In this document: piece by piece, positions 1-9,155 of the stretch
How positions within the stretch are numbered: position 1 is the first letter of the stretch
Layout of the letters: every line of letters begins with the position of its first letter
NCBI RefSeq assembly: GCF_019711565.1
Contig: NZ_JAIGNN010000002.1
Span: forward strand, 124,001-188,000
Direction of reading: 5' to 3'
DNA length: 64,000 bases
From: Qipengyuania proteolytica
GTDB lineage: Bacteria > Pseudomonadota > Alphaproteobacteria > Sphingomonadales > Sphingomonadaceae
Notes under the pieces: model-generated
What the model was told of the DNA's origin: nothing
Seen by the model: the letters and a program-made list of their open reading frames with translations, nothing else
Databases searched by the model: none
Position numbers and translations under genes: made by a program

Positions 1-118
1 TCGAAAAGCTCCATGTGAGTGACTCATCGCCGGGCGCGGGTTGGGCCGCCCGGTCAACGCGTGCATTCGTATCCATTGCAACCGGTTTGCTCAAGCGCCC
101 CTACGGCAAGGCTGTGGA
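1..118. other. Left edge, no gene assigned
   Basis: This stretch lies downstream of the minus-strand HEXXH gene that ends at 119. No reading frame here resembles a known protein and no hairpin with a U-tract was seen. Something may enter from outside the window, but nothing can be supported. Confidence 0.4.
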
Positions 119-661
119 TCAGCGCGACGAAGCGCCCGGGAAGTTCACTAGCAAATCGTAGGCCGCAACATCGGGAGCCCCTGCGAGCTTCATCCCGTTC
201 CTGAGCCAGAAGGCGTGCTTCACGATATCGGCCTGCTGTTCGATGCCGTAGCGATCGAGCGACCATCCGGGCTTCAGGCTGTAATCATAGCGCGCCCAGG
301 GCATGCGGTGCGTGACGAGGTACCACTGGCCCTTGGTCTGCACCTGCCAGACATGCGTCATCTCGTGGATGAAGAGGCCCTGCCGCGTCAGGCTGGCAAC
401 CGAGAAGTCCTCGCAATAGCCGTCACCGGCCGGGTGGAAGTGCAGGTGCCCGCGCGGCGCCATCGTGATCCGCTTGGGCTGGAAGGGAAACCACTTGCGC
501 CGCCTGATGGTGACACGCTCGTAGGCGATGGCCGTACCGAACACTGATCGCGCGAGGGCGACCTCGCCGGGCGTCAGCGGCCGCTCGCCGCCGACCGGAC
601 AGGAAGCGGGAACGTCCTCCGCGTGGCTTTCGACCCCGAGCGTGTCGCGCAGGTCGCTCAG
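119..661 (-). CDS. HEXXH-motif protein (vgr-related family), probable CTG start
   Basis: The product carries HEMTH about two thirds along, a zinc-metallopeptidase-type HEXXH motif, in a context seen in sphingomonad proteins annotated as vgr-related. Function is unknown; a secreted effector role should not be assumed. The only conventional start is a GTG at 544, giving 141 aa. The frame stays open upstream to 661 and encodes family-typical residues (LTPGEVALARSVFG), with no ATG, GTG or TTG there. A CTG at 661-659 overlaps the stop of the copper chaperone gene (CTGA), which suggests translational coupling from CTG and a 180-aa product. The extent is therefore inferred; the 141-aa core is secure. 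Confidence 0.6.
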   Translation of the reverse strand: MSDLRDTLGVESHAEDVPASCPVGGERPLTPGEVALARSVFGTAIAYERVTIRRRKWFPFQPKRITMAPRGHLHFHPAGDGYCEDFSVASLTRQGLFIHEMTHVWQVQTKGQWYLVTHRMPWARYDYSLKPGWSLDRYGIEQQADIVKHAFWLRNGMKLAGAPDVAAYDLLVNFPGASSR

Positions 662-1140
662 CGATCATCCCCCGCGCCGATGACGGCAATGTCGGTTGTC
701 ATGGTCTTGCCGCCGACGATGGTGAGCGTGAGGGCGGTGGTGCCGCCCGCCGTCAGGGACGGATCTAAGTCGAAGGCCATGATATGCTTGCCACCCGGCT
801 CGAAACTGGCGCTTTCGCCAGCGGCAACCATGACCTGGCCCATCTCGCCCATGACCATTTCCCCGGCAGATTCCACCGTGTCATGAATCTGCGCGCTGCT
901 CGCGCCTTCGACCGAGGTGCCGCGGATCGCGACATTGCGCTCGCCGGCATTGGTAACCGTCATGTAGATCGCGCCCGGATTGCCCGAGACGGCCGGCAGG
1001 ACGAGCCGGGCATCGCTGACTTCGAGTCCGGTGGGGTTGGCATCCTCAGCGGCCTCGGTAGGGGTATCGCCGCCCGAGCATCCGGCCAGCGGCAGGGCTG
1101 CGACAGCAAGGGCAAGGGTGGCGAAACGCGCGAATTTCAT
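658..1140 (-). CDS. Periplasmic copper chaperone PCu(A)C lipoprotein
   Basis: A 160-aa lipoprotein with signal LPLAGC (lipobox Cys21) and a PCuAC beta-barrel domain. The copper motif H-X10-M-X21-H-X-M is exact: His86, Met97, His119, Met121. Family members bind Cu(I) in the periplasm and deliver it to the CuA site of cytochrome oxidase. A GGAG Shine-Dalgarno sits nine bases before the ATG. It ends in a TGA that overlaps the likely CTG start of the HEXXH gene, so the two are probably co-transcribed. It is transcribed divergently from dnaK. Confidence 0.9.
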   Translation of the reverse strand: MKFARFATLALAVAALPLAGCSGGDTPTEAAEDANPTGLEVSDARLVLPAVSGNPGAIYMTVTNAGERNVAIRGTSVEGASSAQIHDTVESAGEMVMGEMGQVMVAAGESASFEPGGKHIMAFDLDPSLTAGGTTALTLTIVGGKTMTTDIAVIGAGDDR

Positions 1141-1189
1141 GGATTTGTCTCCGTCCTGAACAGGGGCGAAAAACTAGCGGGCGACCTCC

Positions 1190-1217
1190 CTTGTGCCAAG
1201 AGAAACCGCTCCTATAT
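1190..1217 (+). promoter_or_regulatory. RpoH (sigma-32) heat-shock promoter of dnaK
   Basis: CTTG at 1190-1193 and CCTATAT at 1211-1217 are separated by 17 bases. This matches the alphaproteobacterial RpoH pattern (CTTG, 17-18 bases, CYTATNT). Transcription would begin near 1223, giving a leader of about 105 bases before the dnaK ATG. Confidence 0.8.
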
Positions 1218-1242
1218 CGCCTCAGTAACACACACCTAACAC

Positions 1243-1288
1243 ACCACTCGAACGAGCCGCCGAGTGGTCCCGCCCTGAGTGGGGGACC
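1243..1288 (+). promoter_or_regulatory. Two abutting hairpins in the dnaK leader
   Basis: ACCACTCG (1243-1250) pairs with CGAGTGGT (1261-1268). GGTCC (1266-1270) pairs with GGACC (1284-1288), with a further CCC/GGG inside. The two stems share bases 1266-1268, so they compete at their edges. Neither has a U-tract, so they are more likely leader structure than terminators. The role is inferred. Confidence 0.5.
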
Positions 1289-1327
1289 GACAGAGCGGTG
1301 TCCAACGAAGCAACTGATGGGGAAACC

Positions 1328-3256
1328 ATGGCTAAAGTAATCGGTATCGACCTCGGCACCACCAACAGCTGTGTCGCCGTGATGGACGGCGGCAAGCCCA
1401 AGGTCATCGAGAATTCGGAAGGCGCCCGCACGACGCCTTCGATCGTCGCCTTCACCAAGGATGGCGAGCGCCTGATCGGCCAGCCTGCCAAGCGCCAGGC
1501 CGTCACCAACCCGGACAACACGCTCTTCGCGATCAAGCGCCTGATCGGCCGCCGGTTCGACGATCCGACCACCAAGAAGGACATGGATCTCGTTCCTTAC
1601 GACATCGTCAAGGGCAAGAATGGCGACGCATGGGTCAAGGCCGGCGGCGAAGACTATTCGCCCAGCCAGGTTTCCGCCTTCATCCTCCAGAAGATGAAGG
1701 AAACCGCCGAGAGCTATCTCGGCGAAACCGTGACGCAGGCCGTCATCACCGTTCCCGCATACTTCAACGACGCGCAGCGCCAGGCGACCAAGGACGCCGG
1801 CCAGATCGCGGGCCTCGAAGTGCTGCGCATCATCAACGAGCCGACTGCCGCGGCGCTCGCCTATGGCATGGACAAGGAAGACGGCAAGACCATCGCCGTC
1901 TACGACCTTGGCGGCGGCACCTTCGACGTCTCGATCCTGGAGATCGGCGATGGCGTGTTCGAAGTGAAGTCGACCAATGGCGACACCTTCTTGGGCGGTG
2001 AGGATTTCGACAGCGCGATCGTCGAATATCTCGCGGACGAGTTCAAGAAGAAGGAAAACATGGACCTGAAGACCGACAAGCTCGCTCTTCAGCGCCTGAA
2101 GGAAGCCGCGGAAAAGGCCAAGATCGAACTGTCGAGCTCGGCCCAGACCGAAATCAACCTGCCCTTCATCACCGCGCGCATGGAAGGCGGCGCGACCACC
2201 CCGCTGCACCTCGTCGAGACGCTCACCCGCTCCAAGCTGGAGCAGCTGGTCGGCGACCTCATCAAGCGCACGCTCGAACCCTGCAAGAAGGCGCTGGCCG
2301 ACGCTGGCATCGACAAGGGCGGCGTGGACGAAGTGGTCCTCGTCGGCGGCATGACCCGCATGCCCAAGGTGCGCGAAGTGGTCGAGGAGTTCTTCGGCAA
2401 GAAGCCGCACACCGGCGTCAATCCCGATGAAGTCGTGGCCATGGGTGCGGCCATCCAGGCCGGCGTCCTGCAGGGCGACGTCAAGGATGTGCTGCTGCTC
2501 GACGTGACCCCGCTGTCGCTGGGCATCGAGACGCTGGGCGGCGTGTTCACTCGCATGATCGACCGCAACACGACGATCCCGACCAAGAAGACGCAGACCT
2601 ATTCGACCGCTGAGGACAACCAGCAGGCGGTGACTATCCGCGTATTCCAGGGCGAGCGCGAGATGGCGGCTGACAACAAGCTGCTCGGCCAGTTCGACCT
2701 CGTGGGCATCCCTGCAGCACCGCGCGGCGTGCCGCAGATCGAAGTAACTTTCGACATTGACGCCAACGGTATCGTGAATGTCAGCGCGAAGGACAAGGGT
2801 ACTGGCAAGGAACAGCAAATCCGCATTCAGGCCTCGGGCGGTCTCTCCGACGCCGACATCGATCAGATGGTGCAGGATGCGGAGAAGTTCGCCGAGGAAG
2901 ACAAGAAGCGCCGCGAGAGCGCGGAGGCGCGCAACCAGGCCGACAGCCTGGTGCACTCCACCGAAAAGCAGCTCGAGGAGCATGGCGACAAGATCGACGC
3001 CGCGCTGAAGTCCGAAGTCGAAACCAAGGTCGCGGCCGTGAAGACCGCGCTCGAGGGCGACGATGCGGCAGCGATCAACTCGGCTGCCCAGGAACTGACG
3101 CAGGCCGCCATGAAGATGGGCCAGTCGATCTACGAAAAGGAGCAGGCCAGCGCCTCGGCCGCTCCGGAAGGCGACGCCGGCAGCGAAGCGGCTGCGGGCG
3201 ACGAGGACGTGGTCGACGCCGAGTTCTCGGAAGTCGACGAAGACTCGAAGAACTGA
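1328..3256 (+). CDS. dnaK: Molecular chaperone DnaK (Hsp70)
   Basis: A 642-aa Hsp70, the usual length. It starts [18 protein letters not shown], the phosphate-1 ATP-binding motif. The nucleotide-binding domain runs to about residue 385, followed by the hydrophobic linker [19 protein letters not shown], substrate-binding beta domain and helical lid, and ends acidic (EVDEDSKN). It folds client proteins in an ATP cycle with DnaJ and GrpE. The in-frame GTG at 1298 is rejected because family homology starts at 1328, preceded by GGGGAAACC. The RpoH promoter upstream fits heat-shock control, and dnaJ follows. Confidence 0.98.
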   Translation: MAKVIGIDLGTTNSCVAVMDGGKPKVIENSEGARTTPSIVAFTKDGERLIGQPAKRQAVTNPDNTLFAIKRLIGRRFDDPTTKKDMDLVPYDIVKGKNGDAWVKAGGEDYSPSQVSAFILQKMKETAESYLGETVTQAVITVPAYFNDAQRQATKDAGQIAGLEVLRIINEPTAAALAYGMDKEDGKTIAVYDLGGGTFDVSILEIGDGVFEVKSTNGDTFLGGEDFDSAIVEYLADEFKKKENMDLKTDKLALQRLKEAAEKAKIELSSSAQTEINLPFITARMEGGATTPLHLVETLTRSKLEQLVGDLIKRTLEPCKKALADAGIDKGGVDEVVLVGGMTRMPKVREVVEEFFGKKPHTGVNPDEVVAMGAAIQAGVLQGDVKDVLLLDVTPLSLGIETLGGVFTRMIDRNTTIPTKKTQTYSTAEDNQQAVTIRVFQGEREMAADNKLLGQFDLVGIPAAPRGVPQIEVTFDIDANGIVNVSAKDKGTGKEQQIRIQASGGLSDADIDQMVQDAEKFAEEDKKRRESAEARNQADSLVHSTEKQLEEHGDKIDAALKSEVETKVAAVKTALEGDDAAAINSAAQELTQAAMKMGQSIYEKEQASASAAPEGDAGSEAAAGDEDVVDAEFSEVDEDSKN

Positions 3257-3275
3257 TCGCCTGATGAAAACCCAC

Positions 3276-3307
3276 CCGCCACCGGTGTCCAAGCGCACCG
3301 GTGGCGG
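3276..3307 (+). promoter_or_regulatory. Perfect 12-bp hairpin between dnaK and dnaJ
   Basis: CCGCCACCGGTG (3276-3287) pairs perfectly with CACCGGTGGCGG (3296-3307) around an 8-base loop. No U-run follows, so it is not a classical terminator. Its position fits an intercistronic structure that protects dnaK mRNA or lowers dnaJ output; that role is inferred. Confidence 0.65.
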
Positions 3308-3330
3308 CTAGGTTTGGGGCAGGAACGACT

Positions 3331-4449
3331 ATGTCTGCAATGGAAGCCGATTTTTACGAAGTGCTTGGCGTGTCCCGCGATGCGGACGGCGCGACCATCA
3401 AGAGCGCCTATCGCAAGCTCGCGATGCAACATCACCCCGACCGCAATCAGGGGTGCAAGGAGAACGAGGCGAAGTTCAAGGCGGTGAGCGCCGCCTACGA
3501 ATGCCTCAAGGACCCGCAAAAGCGCGCCGCTTACGACCGCTTCGGCCACGCCGCGTTCCAGAACGGCGGCCCCGGCGGCGGCCATCCCGGTGCCGATTTC
3601 GGCGATATCGGGGATATTTTCGAAACGATCTTCGGCAGCGCCTTTGGCGGTGGGGGCCGCGCGCAGCCCCGGCGCGGCGCCGATCTGCGGTATGACATGC
3701 AGATCGAGCTGGAGGACGCTTTTCACGGCAAGTCTTCCGAACTCGAGATCGAGGTTTCGCAGAATTGCGACACCTGCCACGGCTCGGGCGCAACCCCCGG
3801 AACCCGGGCCCGCACTTGCAATCTGTGCAACGGGCGCGGTCAGGTTCGCGCGAAGCAGGGCTTCTTCGTGGTCGAACGGCCATGCCCGAACTGCCATGGC
3901 AGCGGCGAAGTCATCACCTCGCCGTGTCGCGATTGCGGCGGGGAGGGGCGGATCGATCGCCCCCAGAAGCTCGAAGTCGAGATTCCGCCGGGTGTGGATA
4001 CCGGCACTCGCATCCGCCTGTCTGGCAAGGGCGAGGCCGGACCGCGCGGTGCGCCTCCGGGCGACCTCTACATCTTCGTCCATGTGAAGCCGCACGCGAT
4101 CTTCCAGCGCGAAGGCACCACCCTCGCGACCCGGGTTCCGATCAGCTTCACCAAGGCCGCGCTCGGCGGATCGATCGACATTCCCAACCTCGACGGCGAT
4201 GAAGTCACGATCGAGATCCCGGCAGGCATTCAGTCGGGCAAGCAGCTGCGCCAGCGCGGCGCCGGGATGCCGGTCCTGCAGGGCCGGGGCCGCGGCGATT
4301 TGGTGGTCGAGATTGCGGTCGAAACGCCGACCAAGCTGACCAAGGAGCAGCGCACGCTGCTGGAACAGTTCCGCGATACGGAGACCGGCGACGAATGTCC
4401 CGAAAGCCGTGGCTTCTTCGACAAGCTCAAGGACGCGTTCGGCGGATAA
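3331..4449 (+). CDS. dnaJ: Co-chaperone DnaJ (Hsp40)
   Basis: A 372-aa type I DnaJ. The J domain occupies residues 1-75 with HPD at 35-37, followed by a Gly-rich stretch. The zinc-binding region has four CxxCxGxG-type repeats (CDTCHGSG, CNLCNGRG, CPNCHGSG, CRDCGGEG). The C-terminal substrate-binding domains follow. It stimulates DnaK ATPase and delivers clients. The ATG at 3331 with AGGA eight bases upstream is chosen over an in-frame GTG at 3301 that lies in the hairpin. It is probably transcribed with dnaK. Confidence 0.97.
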   Translation: MSAMEADFYEVLGVSRDADGATIKSAYRKLAMQHHPDRNQGCKENEAKFKAVSAAYECLKDPQKRAAYDRFGHAAFQNGGPGGGHPGADFGDIGDIFETIFGSAFGGGGRAQPRRGADLRYDMQIELEDAFHGKSSELEIEVSQNCDTCHGSGATPGTRARTCNLCNGRGQVRAKQGFFVVERPCPNCHGSGEVITSPCRDCGGEGRIDRPQKLEVEIPPGVDTGTRIRLSGKGEAGPRGAPPGDLYIFVHVKPHAIFQREGTTLATRVPISFTKAALGGSIDIPNLDGDEVTIEIPAGIQSGKQLRQRGAGMPVLQGRGRGDLVVEIAVETPTKLTKEQRTLLEQFRDTETGDECPESRGFFDKLKDAFGG

Positions 4450-4510
4450 CGCCGCGCCGCTCGACAGCATCCTCCCTCGCGCCTAGCACGGGCGGCAGAG
4501 GGAGACTGCC

Positions 4511-5401
4511 ATGAACAAGACCATCGCTTTCGCCGCCGTCGCTGCCTTCGTCGCAGCGCCGCTTTCCGCCCAGCGCAATTTCGACGATGTCGAGATCACC
4601 GCCGAAGAAGTCGCGCCCGGCATTGCCGTGCTCTTCGGGGCCGGCGGCAATATCGGCGTGAGCCACGGCGAGGACGGCACGGTCCTGATCGACGATCAGT
4701 TCGCTCCGCTGACGGGCCAGATCGAAGCGGCGGTGGCCGGGCTCGGCGCCGATCCGGTCGGTTACGTCATCAACACCCACTGGCACGGCGACCACACCGG
4801 CGGGAACGAAAACCTCGGCAAGAAGGGCGCGCTGATCTTCGCGCACGACAATGTCCGCATCCGGCTTGCCGAAGGCAGCACGGGCGAGCGGGCGGTACCG
4901 CCTGCGCCGAAAGAAGCGCTGCCGGTGGTGACTTACGATCAGGGCGTCACGCTCCATCTCAACGGGTATCGCACCGATGTGATGTTCGTAGGCGGCGGGC
5001 ACACCGATGGCGACAGCGTGGTGTTCTGGCACGGCGCCAACGTTGTCCACATGGGCGATCTCTATTTCAACATCCCCGGCTTTCCCTTCATCGACACCGA
5101 ATCCGGCGGCAACGTGATCGACGCGATGAATTCGCTCGATGCCGTCATCCGGATGATCGACACGGATACGAAAGTGATCCCCGGACACGGCCCGATGTCG
5201 AACAAGGCGGAACTGGTCGCCTATCGCGCGATGGTCGGGCAGGCCGTCGAGCGGGTGCGGGCGCTGCAGGATGAGGGGATGACGCTCGAGCAGGCGGTGG
5301 CTGCCAAGCCGCTTGCCGGCTTCGATCGCGGCGAAGGCTTCATCGATGCCGACGGGTTCGCCACCGCGATCTACCGCAGTCTCGACGCCCGCGCCGACTA
5401 G
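4511..5401 (+). CDS. Exported MBL-fold metallo-hydrolase
   Basis: A 296-aa metallo-beta-lactamase-fold protein with a signal peptide (MNKTIAFAAV to about residue 20, LSAQ). The zinc motif HWHGDH is at residues 90-95, with further ligand regions GGGHTDGDS and, near the end, PGHGP. Such periplasmic MBL proteins include beta-lactamase-like and thiol-ester hydrolases; the substrate here is unknown and antibiotic resistance should not be assumed. GAGGGAG precedes the ATG. Its TAG stop interlocks with the stop of the opposing patatin gene in one CTAG. Confidence 0.85.
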   Translation: MNKTIAFAAVAAFVAAPLSAQRNFDDVEITAEEVAPGIAVLFGAGGNIGVSHGEDGTVLIDDQFAPLTGQIEAAVAGLGADPVGYVINTHWHGDHTGGNENLGKKGALIFAHDNVRIRLAEGSTGERAVPPAPKEALPVVTYDQGVTLHLNGYRTDVMFVGGGHTDGDSVVFWHGANVVHMGDLYFNIPGFPFIDTESGGNVIDAMNSLDAVIRMIDTDTKVIPGHGPMSNKAELVAYRAMVGQAVERVRALQDEGMTLEQAVAAKPLAGFDRGEGFIDADGFATAIYRSLDARAD

Positions 5402-7704
5402 GGGAGGCGTTCGCTCACCTCACGGCGCAGGCCGTCGATCAGCTCGGCGGCGCAGCGGCCTGCGGCCTGCTCCTCGTCGAGGATGGCGTGGAAGGCATCG
5501 CGTTTCAGCTCGCGGCATTCGAACGGCTCGGGGAAGGTCGAGCAGACGAGGTCGATCATTCGCTCCGCACCGTGCAGGCGGCCCCAGAGATAGTCGTTCT
5601 CGCGATAGGCGCGGCTGAAAAACGCCCCGAAATTGTAGAATTCGATCCCGCGCAAGGTAGCCTGCGTGCCGCCTTCGCGGATGCTCTTGGCATCGTCCGG
5701 ACTGATCCGGTCTACCTTGACCGCGTCGAACTCGGTCAGCCCTTCGTTGCGCGACAAGGGCAGGGTGGCGACGTCGTAATAGGGGAAGCCGAGATAGGCG
5801 AGCAGCATGCGCCGCCGCAGGTTCTTCGGCATCTGTTCGAGCGCCGCCGCCAGCATGGCTTCCGCCCGGTCGTCGATTTCGGGCAGGAGACGCTTGGCTT
5901 CCAGCATGTCGAGCAGCGTGCCGGGATCGGCGAGCACATTCTCGGCCACCGCCTCGAAAGCCGGGCCGAGCGGCGTGACCCCTTCCTTTTCGAAATAGAG
6001 CGAAAGGATCCAATAGACATGGTCGCGCGCCGTCTCGAGCGCGTCGTCGGGGATTTCGGGATCGGCTTCCCAGTCGCGCGCGGCGCGCCGCAGCAGGAGA
6101 CGCAGGCGCCGGATGCGGAAACCGATGTCGTGTTCGCGGAAGAAAGCGATCGCTTCCGGGCTCGCGCCCCCGCCCGGTGCCGACAGGCTGTCGAGACCGC
6201 GCCGCCGCAATTCCGCCCACAGGGCCGCCTCGATCGGCCCGCTGTCTTCCAACCCGAGCCGCGGGGCGGCGGCCAGCGCGAGCCGGGCCAGTCGTTGGAC
6301 AATCCCGCTCAGCTTGGACTGGGCATAGGAATGGAAGGCGTATCCTGCCTGTTCGGCCGCGGCTTGCTGTGCCTTGCGCCGCCAGGCACCAAGCCGCGCC
6401 GGTGTGGGGCTGTCGAGGAACAGGGTCCGACCGAACAGCTTTTCGACCGCAGCGTCGACCTCGGGACGCAGGAGCGAAACGATGTGCGTCACACGCTCCG
6501 CCTCGCGCGTCTGCTGCTCTAGCTGCTCGAGGTTGTCGCGAATCGGCTGCTCGCGCGGGAGGGTGGAAAGCGATCCGAAAATGGCACTGAAAAAGCCGAC
6601 CGGCTCGTGCTTGATGCCATCCGCCCCGCCGAAGCGGTCAGGCCGCGGATCGACATAAATGAACCGGCGGTCCACTTCGCGCTGGGCGGGCCGCCCGCGC
6701 AAGGCCTCGATCGCCCCGCCGAAGGGTTTGTTGACAAGCACCGACCCGTCGATCAGCGAAACATTGTCGATGGTGTCGCGCATCACATGGATGGGCATGA
6801 TCCGTTCGAGGAATGCGTCGCGTCCCGGCCAGCTGCGCCCGCTGGCTTCCGACAGCGCGTCCATTTCCTCCAGGCGCAGCGGCGGAAACGCGCCGGGGAA
6901 ACTTGCCGTGGCCCGCGCCGCGAACACCAGTTCGAGCGGATTGGCCAGGTTCTCCCCACCATGCACCGGCGTGCGCACGCGGAACGAGATCGGCATACGG
7001 TGTTCGGTATCCTCGACCACCGGCGGACTGTGGAGGTGCAGCAATTCCATGTAACCGTGGAAATCGGTTGCCGTGACATAGAGGTCGAGCGGGTGGCCGG
7101 GCGGGAGCAGCGGCCCTTCCGCCCTGGTCTGCTCCATCGCGGCAAAGGCCCTTTCCAGCAGTTTGGAAAAGCCCAGCCCCGAGAAAGGCGGTTCGAACCA
7201 CCGCCCGCGGATCAGGTGCGAAACCTTGCGTTCGACCTCGCGCCGCGTTTCCTGCGCGACGGTGTGCGCCATGTCGCTGCCTGGCCGGCTGAGCAGCCAG
7301 TTGGCGAAAGGCTGCGCCCAGATCTTCGACAGGCGCCAGCGCAGGCGGGCGGCGGGATCGACCAGCTGATCGACGTCCGCAACCTCCAGCCACAAATCGG
7401 TCAGCGGCTCGAGCGACTGGCCCGAATGGATCGCCTGCGCGAGGAAGACGGCGTTGATCCCGCCCGCGCTGGCTCCGCTCATGATGTCGGGCATGACCCT
7501 CAGGCGCAGCCCATGCTCTTCCTGGATGCGCTCGAGAAGGTTGCGATAGACCGCGTCGACGCCGCTGCGCGGTGCGCCATCGGTGTGGAAATCCCGGCTC
7601 GCGCGCGCCAACTGCCACAGCTCACGCGTGACGCCGTGCATGTAGACCGCCAGGCTGATGCCCCCGTAACATACCAGCGCTATTCGCAATTCCTTCTGGC
7701 GCAT
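5398..7704 (-). CDS. Patatin-like phospholipase with long C-terminal extension
   Basis: A 768-aa patatin-like protein. The nucleophile elbow GASAG has Ser79. The dyad aspartate lies in DGS at 319-321. An oxyanion-type glycine stretch (CYGGIS) is near residue 12. The remaining ~430 residues resemble the C-terminal region of the large patatin-related family (TIGR03607/DUF3376 type). It is expected to hydrolyse lipid acyl esters; the substrate is unknown. The ATG at 7704 (MRQKELRIALVCYGG) is preferred to an upstream TTG because homology begins there. It is divergent from radA over about 70 bases. Confidence 0.85.
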   Translation of the reverse strand: MRQKELRIALVCYGGISLAVYMHGVTRELWQLARASRDFHTDGAPRSGVDAVYRNLLERIQEEHGLRLRVMPDIMSGASAGGINAVFLAQAIHSGQSLEPLTDLWLEVADVDQLVDPAARLRWRLSKIWAQPFANWLLSRPGSDMAHTVAQETRREVERKVSHLIRGRWFEPPFSGLGFSKLLERAFAAMEQTRAEGPLLPPGHPLDLYVTATDFHGYMELLHLHSPPVVEDTEHRMPISFRVRTPVHGGENLANPLELVFAARATASFPGAFPPLRLEEMDALSEASGRSWPGRDAFLERIMPIHVMRDTIDNVSLIDGSVLVNKPFGGAIEALRGRPAQREVDRRFIYVDPRPDRFGGADGIKHEPVGFFSAIFGSLSTLPREQPIRDNLEQLEQQTREAERVTHIVSLLRPEVDAAVEKLFGRTLFLDSPTPARLGAWRRKAQQAAAEQAGYAFHSYAQSKLSGIVQRLARLALAAAPRLGLEDSGPIEAALWAELRRRGLDSLSAPGGGASPEAIAFFREHDIGFRIRRLRLLLRRAARDWEADPEIPDDALETARDHVYWILSLYFEKEGVTPLGPAFEAVAENVLADPGTLLDMLEAKRLLPEIDDRAEAMLAAALEQMPKNLRRRMLLAYLGFPYYDVATLPLSRNEGLTEFDAVKVDRISPDDAKSIREGGTQATLRGIEFYNFGAFFSRAYRENDYLWGRLHGAERMIDLVCSTFPEPFECRELKRDAFHAILDEEQAAGRCAAELIDGLRREVSERLP

Positions 7705-7773
7705 GCCGGTGGTTTGCACGGATAAAACGCCAAAGGCAATTGCGTTCCGCAAATGTTCCGGTTAGCAGGCGCC

Positions 7774-9141
7774 ATGGCCAAGCCCAAGAAACGCTATGTC
7801 TGCCAGGCCTGTGGCAGTGTCTCGCACCGCTGGCAGGGCCAGTGCGCGGACTGCGCGGAGTGGAACACGCTGGTCGAGGATGCGCCCGCGACGGTCTTCT
7901 CGCTTAAGCATGACCTATCGAGCGGGGGCAGGGCGGTCGAGTTCGTCGATCTCGACAAGCCCGGTGCGCTGCCGACGCGGCAGCCGACGGGACTTGCAGA
8001 GTTCGATCGCGCGCTCGGCGGCGGGCTCGTTCCGGGCTCCGCGATCCTCATGGGCGGCGATCCCGGGATCGGCAAATCCACGCTTCTCTTGCAGGCCGCG
8101 GGCAAGATCGCGCGCGCAGGCCACAGTGTGGTTTATGTCAGCGGGGAGGAAGCGACCGGACAGGTCAGGATGCGCGCCGCCCGTCTCGGGCTGTCCGACG
8201 CACCGGTGAAGCTCGCAGCGGCGACCGGTGTCCGCGATATCCTCACCACGCTGGGCCAGATGGAAGCGCCCGCATTCCTCGTGATCGATTCGATCCAGAC
8301 CATGCATTCGGACACGATCGAGGGTGCGCCGGGCACCGTGAGCCAGGTGCGCGGCTGCGCCTTCGAACTGATCCGCTATGCCAAGGAAAACAACGTCGCG
8401 CTGGTGCTGGTCGGCCATGTCACCAAGGACGGGACCATCGCGGGACCGCGCGTGCTCGAACACATGGTCGACGTCGTCATGAGCTTCGAGGGCGAGCGGA
8501 GCCACCAGTACCGCATCCTGCGCGCGCTCAAGAACCGCTTCGGCGCGGTGGACGAGATCGGCGTGTTCTCGATGGCGGGCGAGGGGCTGGAGGAAGTTGC
8601 CAATCCCTCCATGCTGTTCCTCTCCGGCCGCGACGAACCGATGGCAGGGAGCGCGATCTTCCCGGCGATCGAGGGCACGCGGCCGGTGCTGGTCGAAATC
8701 CAGGCGCTGATCGTCCGCCTGCAATCGGGCGCGACCCCGCGGCGCTCGGTGGTTGGCTGGGACAGCGGGCGACTGGCGATGCTGCTGGCCGTGCTCGAAT
8801 CGCGCTGCGGCCTGAATTTCAGCTCGGCAGAAGTCTATCTCAACGTGGCGGGGGGCTACCGCCTGTCCGATCCGGCCGCCGATCTCGCCGTCGCCGCAGC
8901 ACTCGTCAGCGCGCTTGCCGACCGCCCGCTACCCGATCGCAGCGTGTGGCTCGGGGAAGTGTCGCTCGCGGGCGAAATCCGGCCGGTGGCGCACGGCGGC
9001 TTGCGCCTGCGCGAGGCTGCCAAGCTGGGATTTACCAAGGGTTACGGACCGGCCGACCCGAAACTGGGGAAGACGGAGCTCGACTACACAGGCTTGGGAC
9101 AACTCGCCAACCTCGTTGACCGGGTCGTCGGGAGCGCATAA
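7774..9141 (+). CDS. radA: DNA repair protein RadA
   Basis: A 455-aa RadA/Sms protein. The N-terminal zinc finger has Cys10, Cys13, Cys24 and Cys27. A RecA-like ATPase core follows with Walker A GGDPGIGKST and the RadA-specific KNRFG motif. The C-terminal part is a Lon-protease-like domain. It promotes branch migration of recombination intermediates. An in-frame upstream ATG at 7753 would add seven residues; 7774 matches the family start. cvpA follows after 14 bases. Confidence 0.96.
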   Translation: MAKPKKRYVCQACGSVSHRWQGQCADCAEWNTLVEDAPATVFSLKHDLSSGGRAVEFVDLDKPGALPTRQPTGLAEFDRALGGGLVPGSAILMGGDPGIGKSTLLLQAAGKIARAGHSVVYVSGEEATGQVRMRAARLGLSDAPVKLAAATGVRDILTTLGQMEAPAFLVIDSIQTMHSDTIEGAPGTVSQVRGCAFELIRYAKENNVALVLVGHVTKDGTIAGPRVLEHMVDVVMSFEGERSHQYRILRALKNRFGAVDEIGVFSMAGEGLEEVANPSMLFLSGRDEPMAGSAIFPAIEGTRPVLVEIQALIVRLQSGATPRRSVVGWDSGRLAMLLAVLESRCGLNFSSAEVYLNVAGGYRLSDPAADLAVAAALVSALADRPLPDRSVWLGEVSLAGEIRPVAHGGLRLREAAKLGFTKGYGPADPKLGKTELDYTGLGQLANLVDRVVGSA

Positions 9142-9155
9142 CCCTCCCACGGGTC

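Noticed and set aside
1046..3298. Long open frame (~750 codons) antisense to dnaK
   Set aside because: Antisense frames of Hsp70 genes are commonly open because of codon bias and have been mis-annotated as NAD-specific glutamate dehydrogenase. It has no homology as written, and dnaK is certain.
4511..5401. Metallo-beta-lactamase conferring antibiotic resistance
   Set aside because: Only the generic MBL zinc motif is seen; many such periplasmic hydrolases have other substrates.
7705..7752. 16-residue N-terminal extension of the patatin protein from TTG
   Set aside because: Patatin-like homology begins at the ATG at 7704 and the extension would consume the divergent promoter space for radA.
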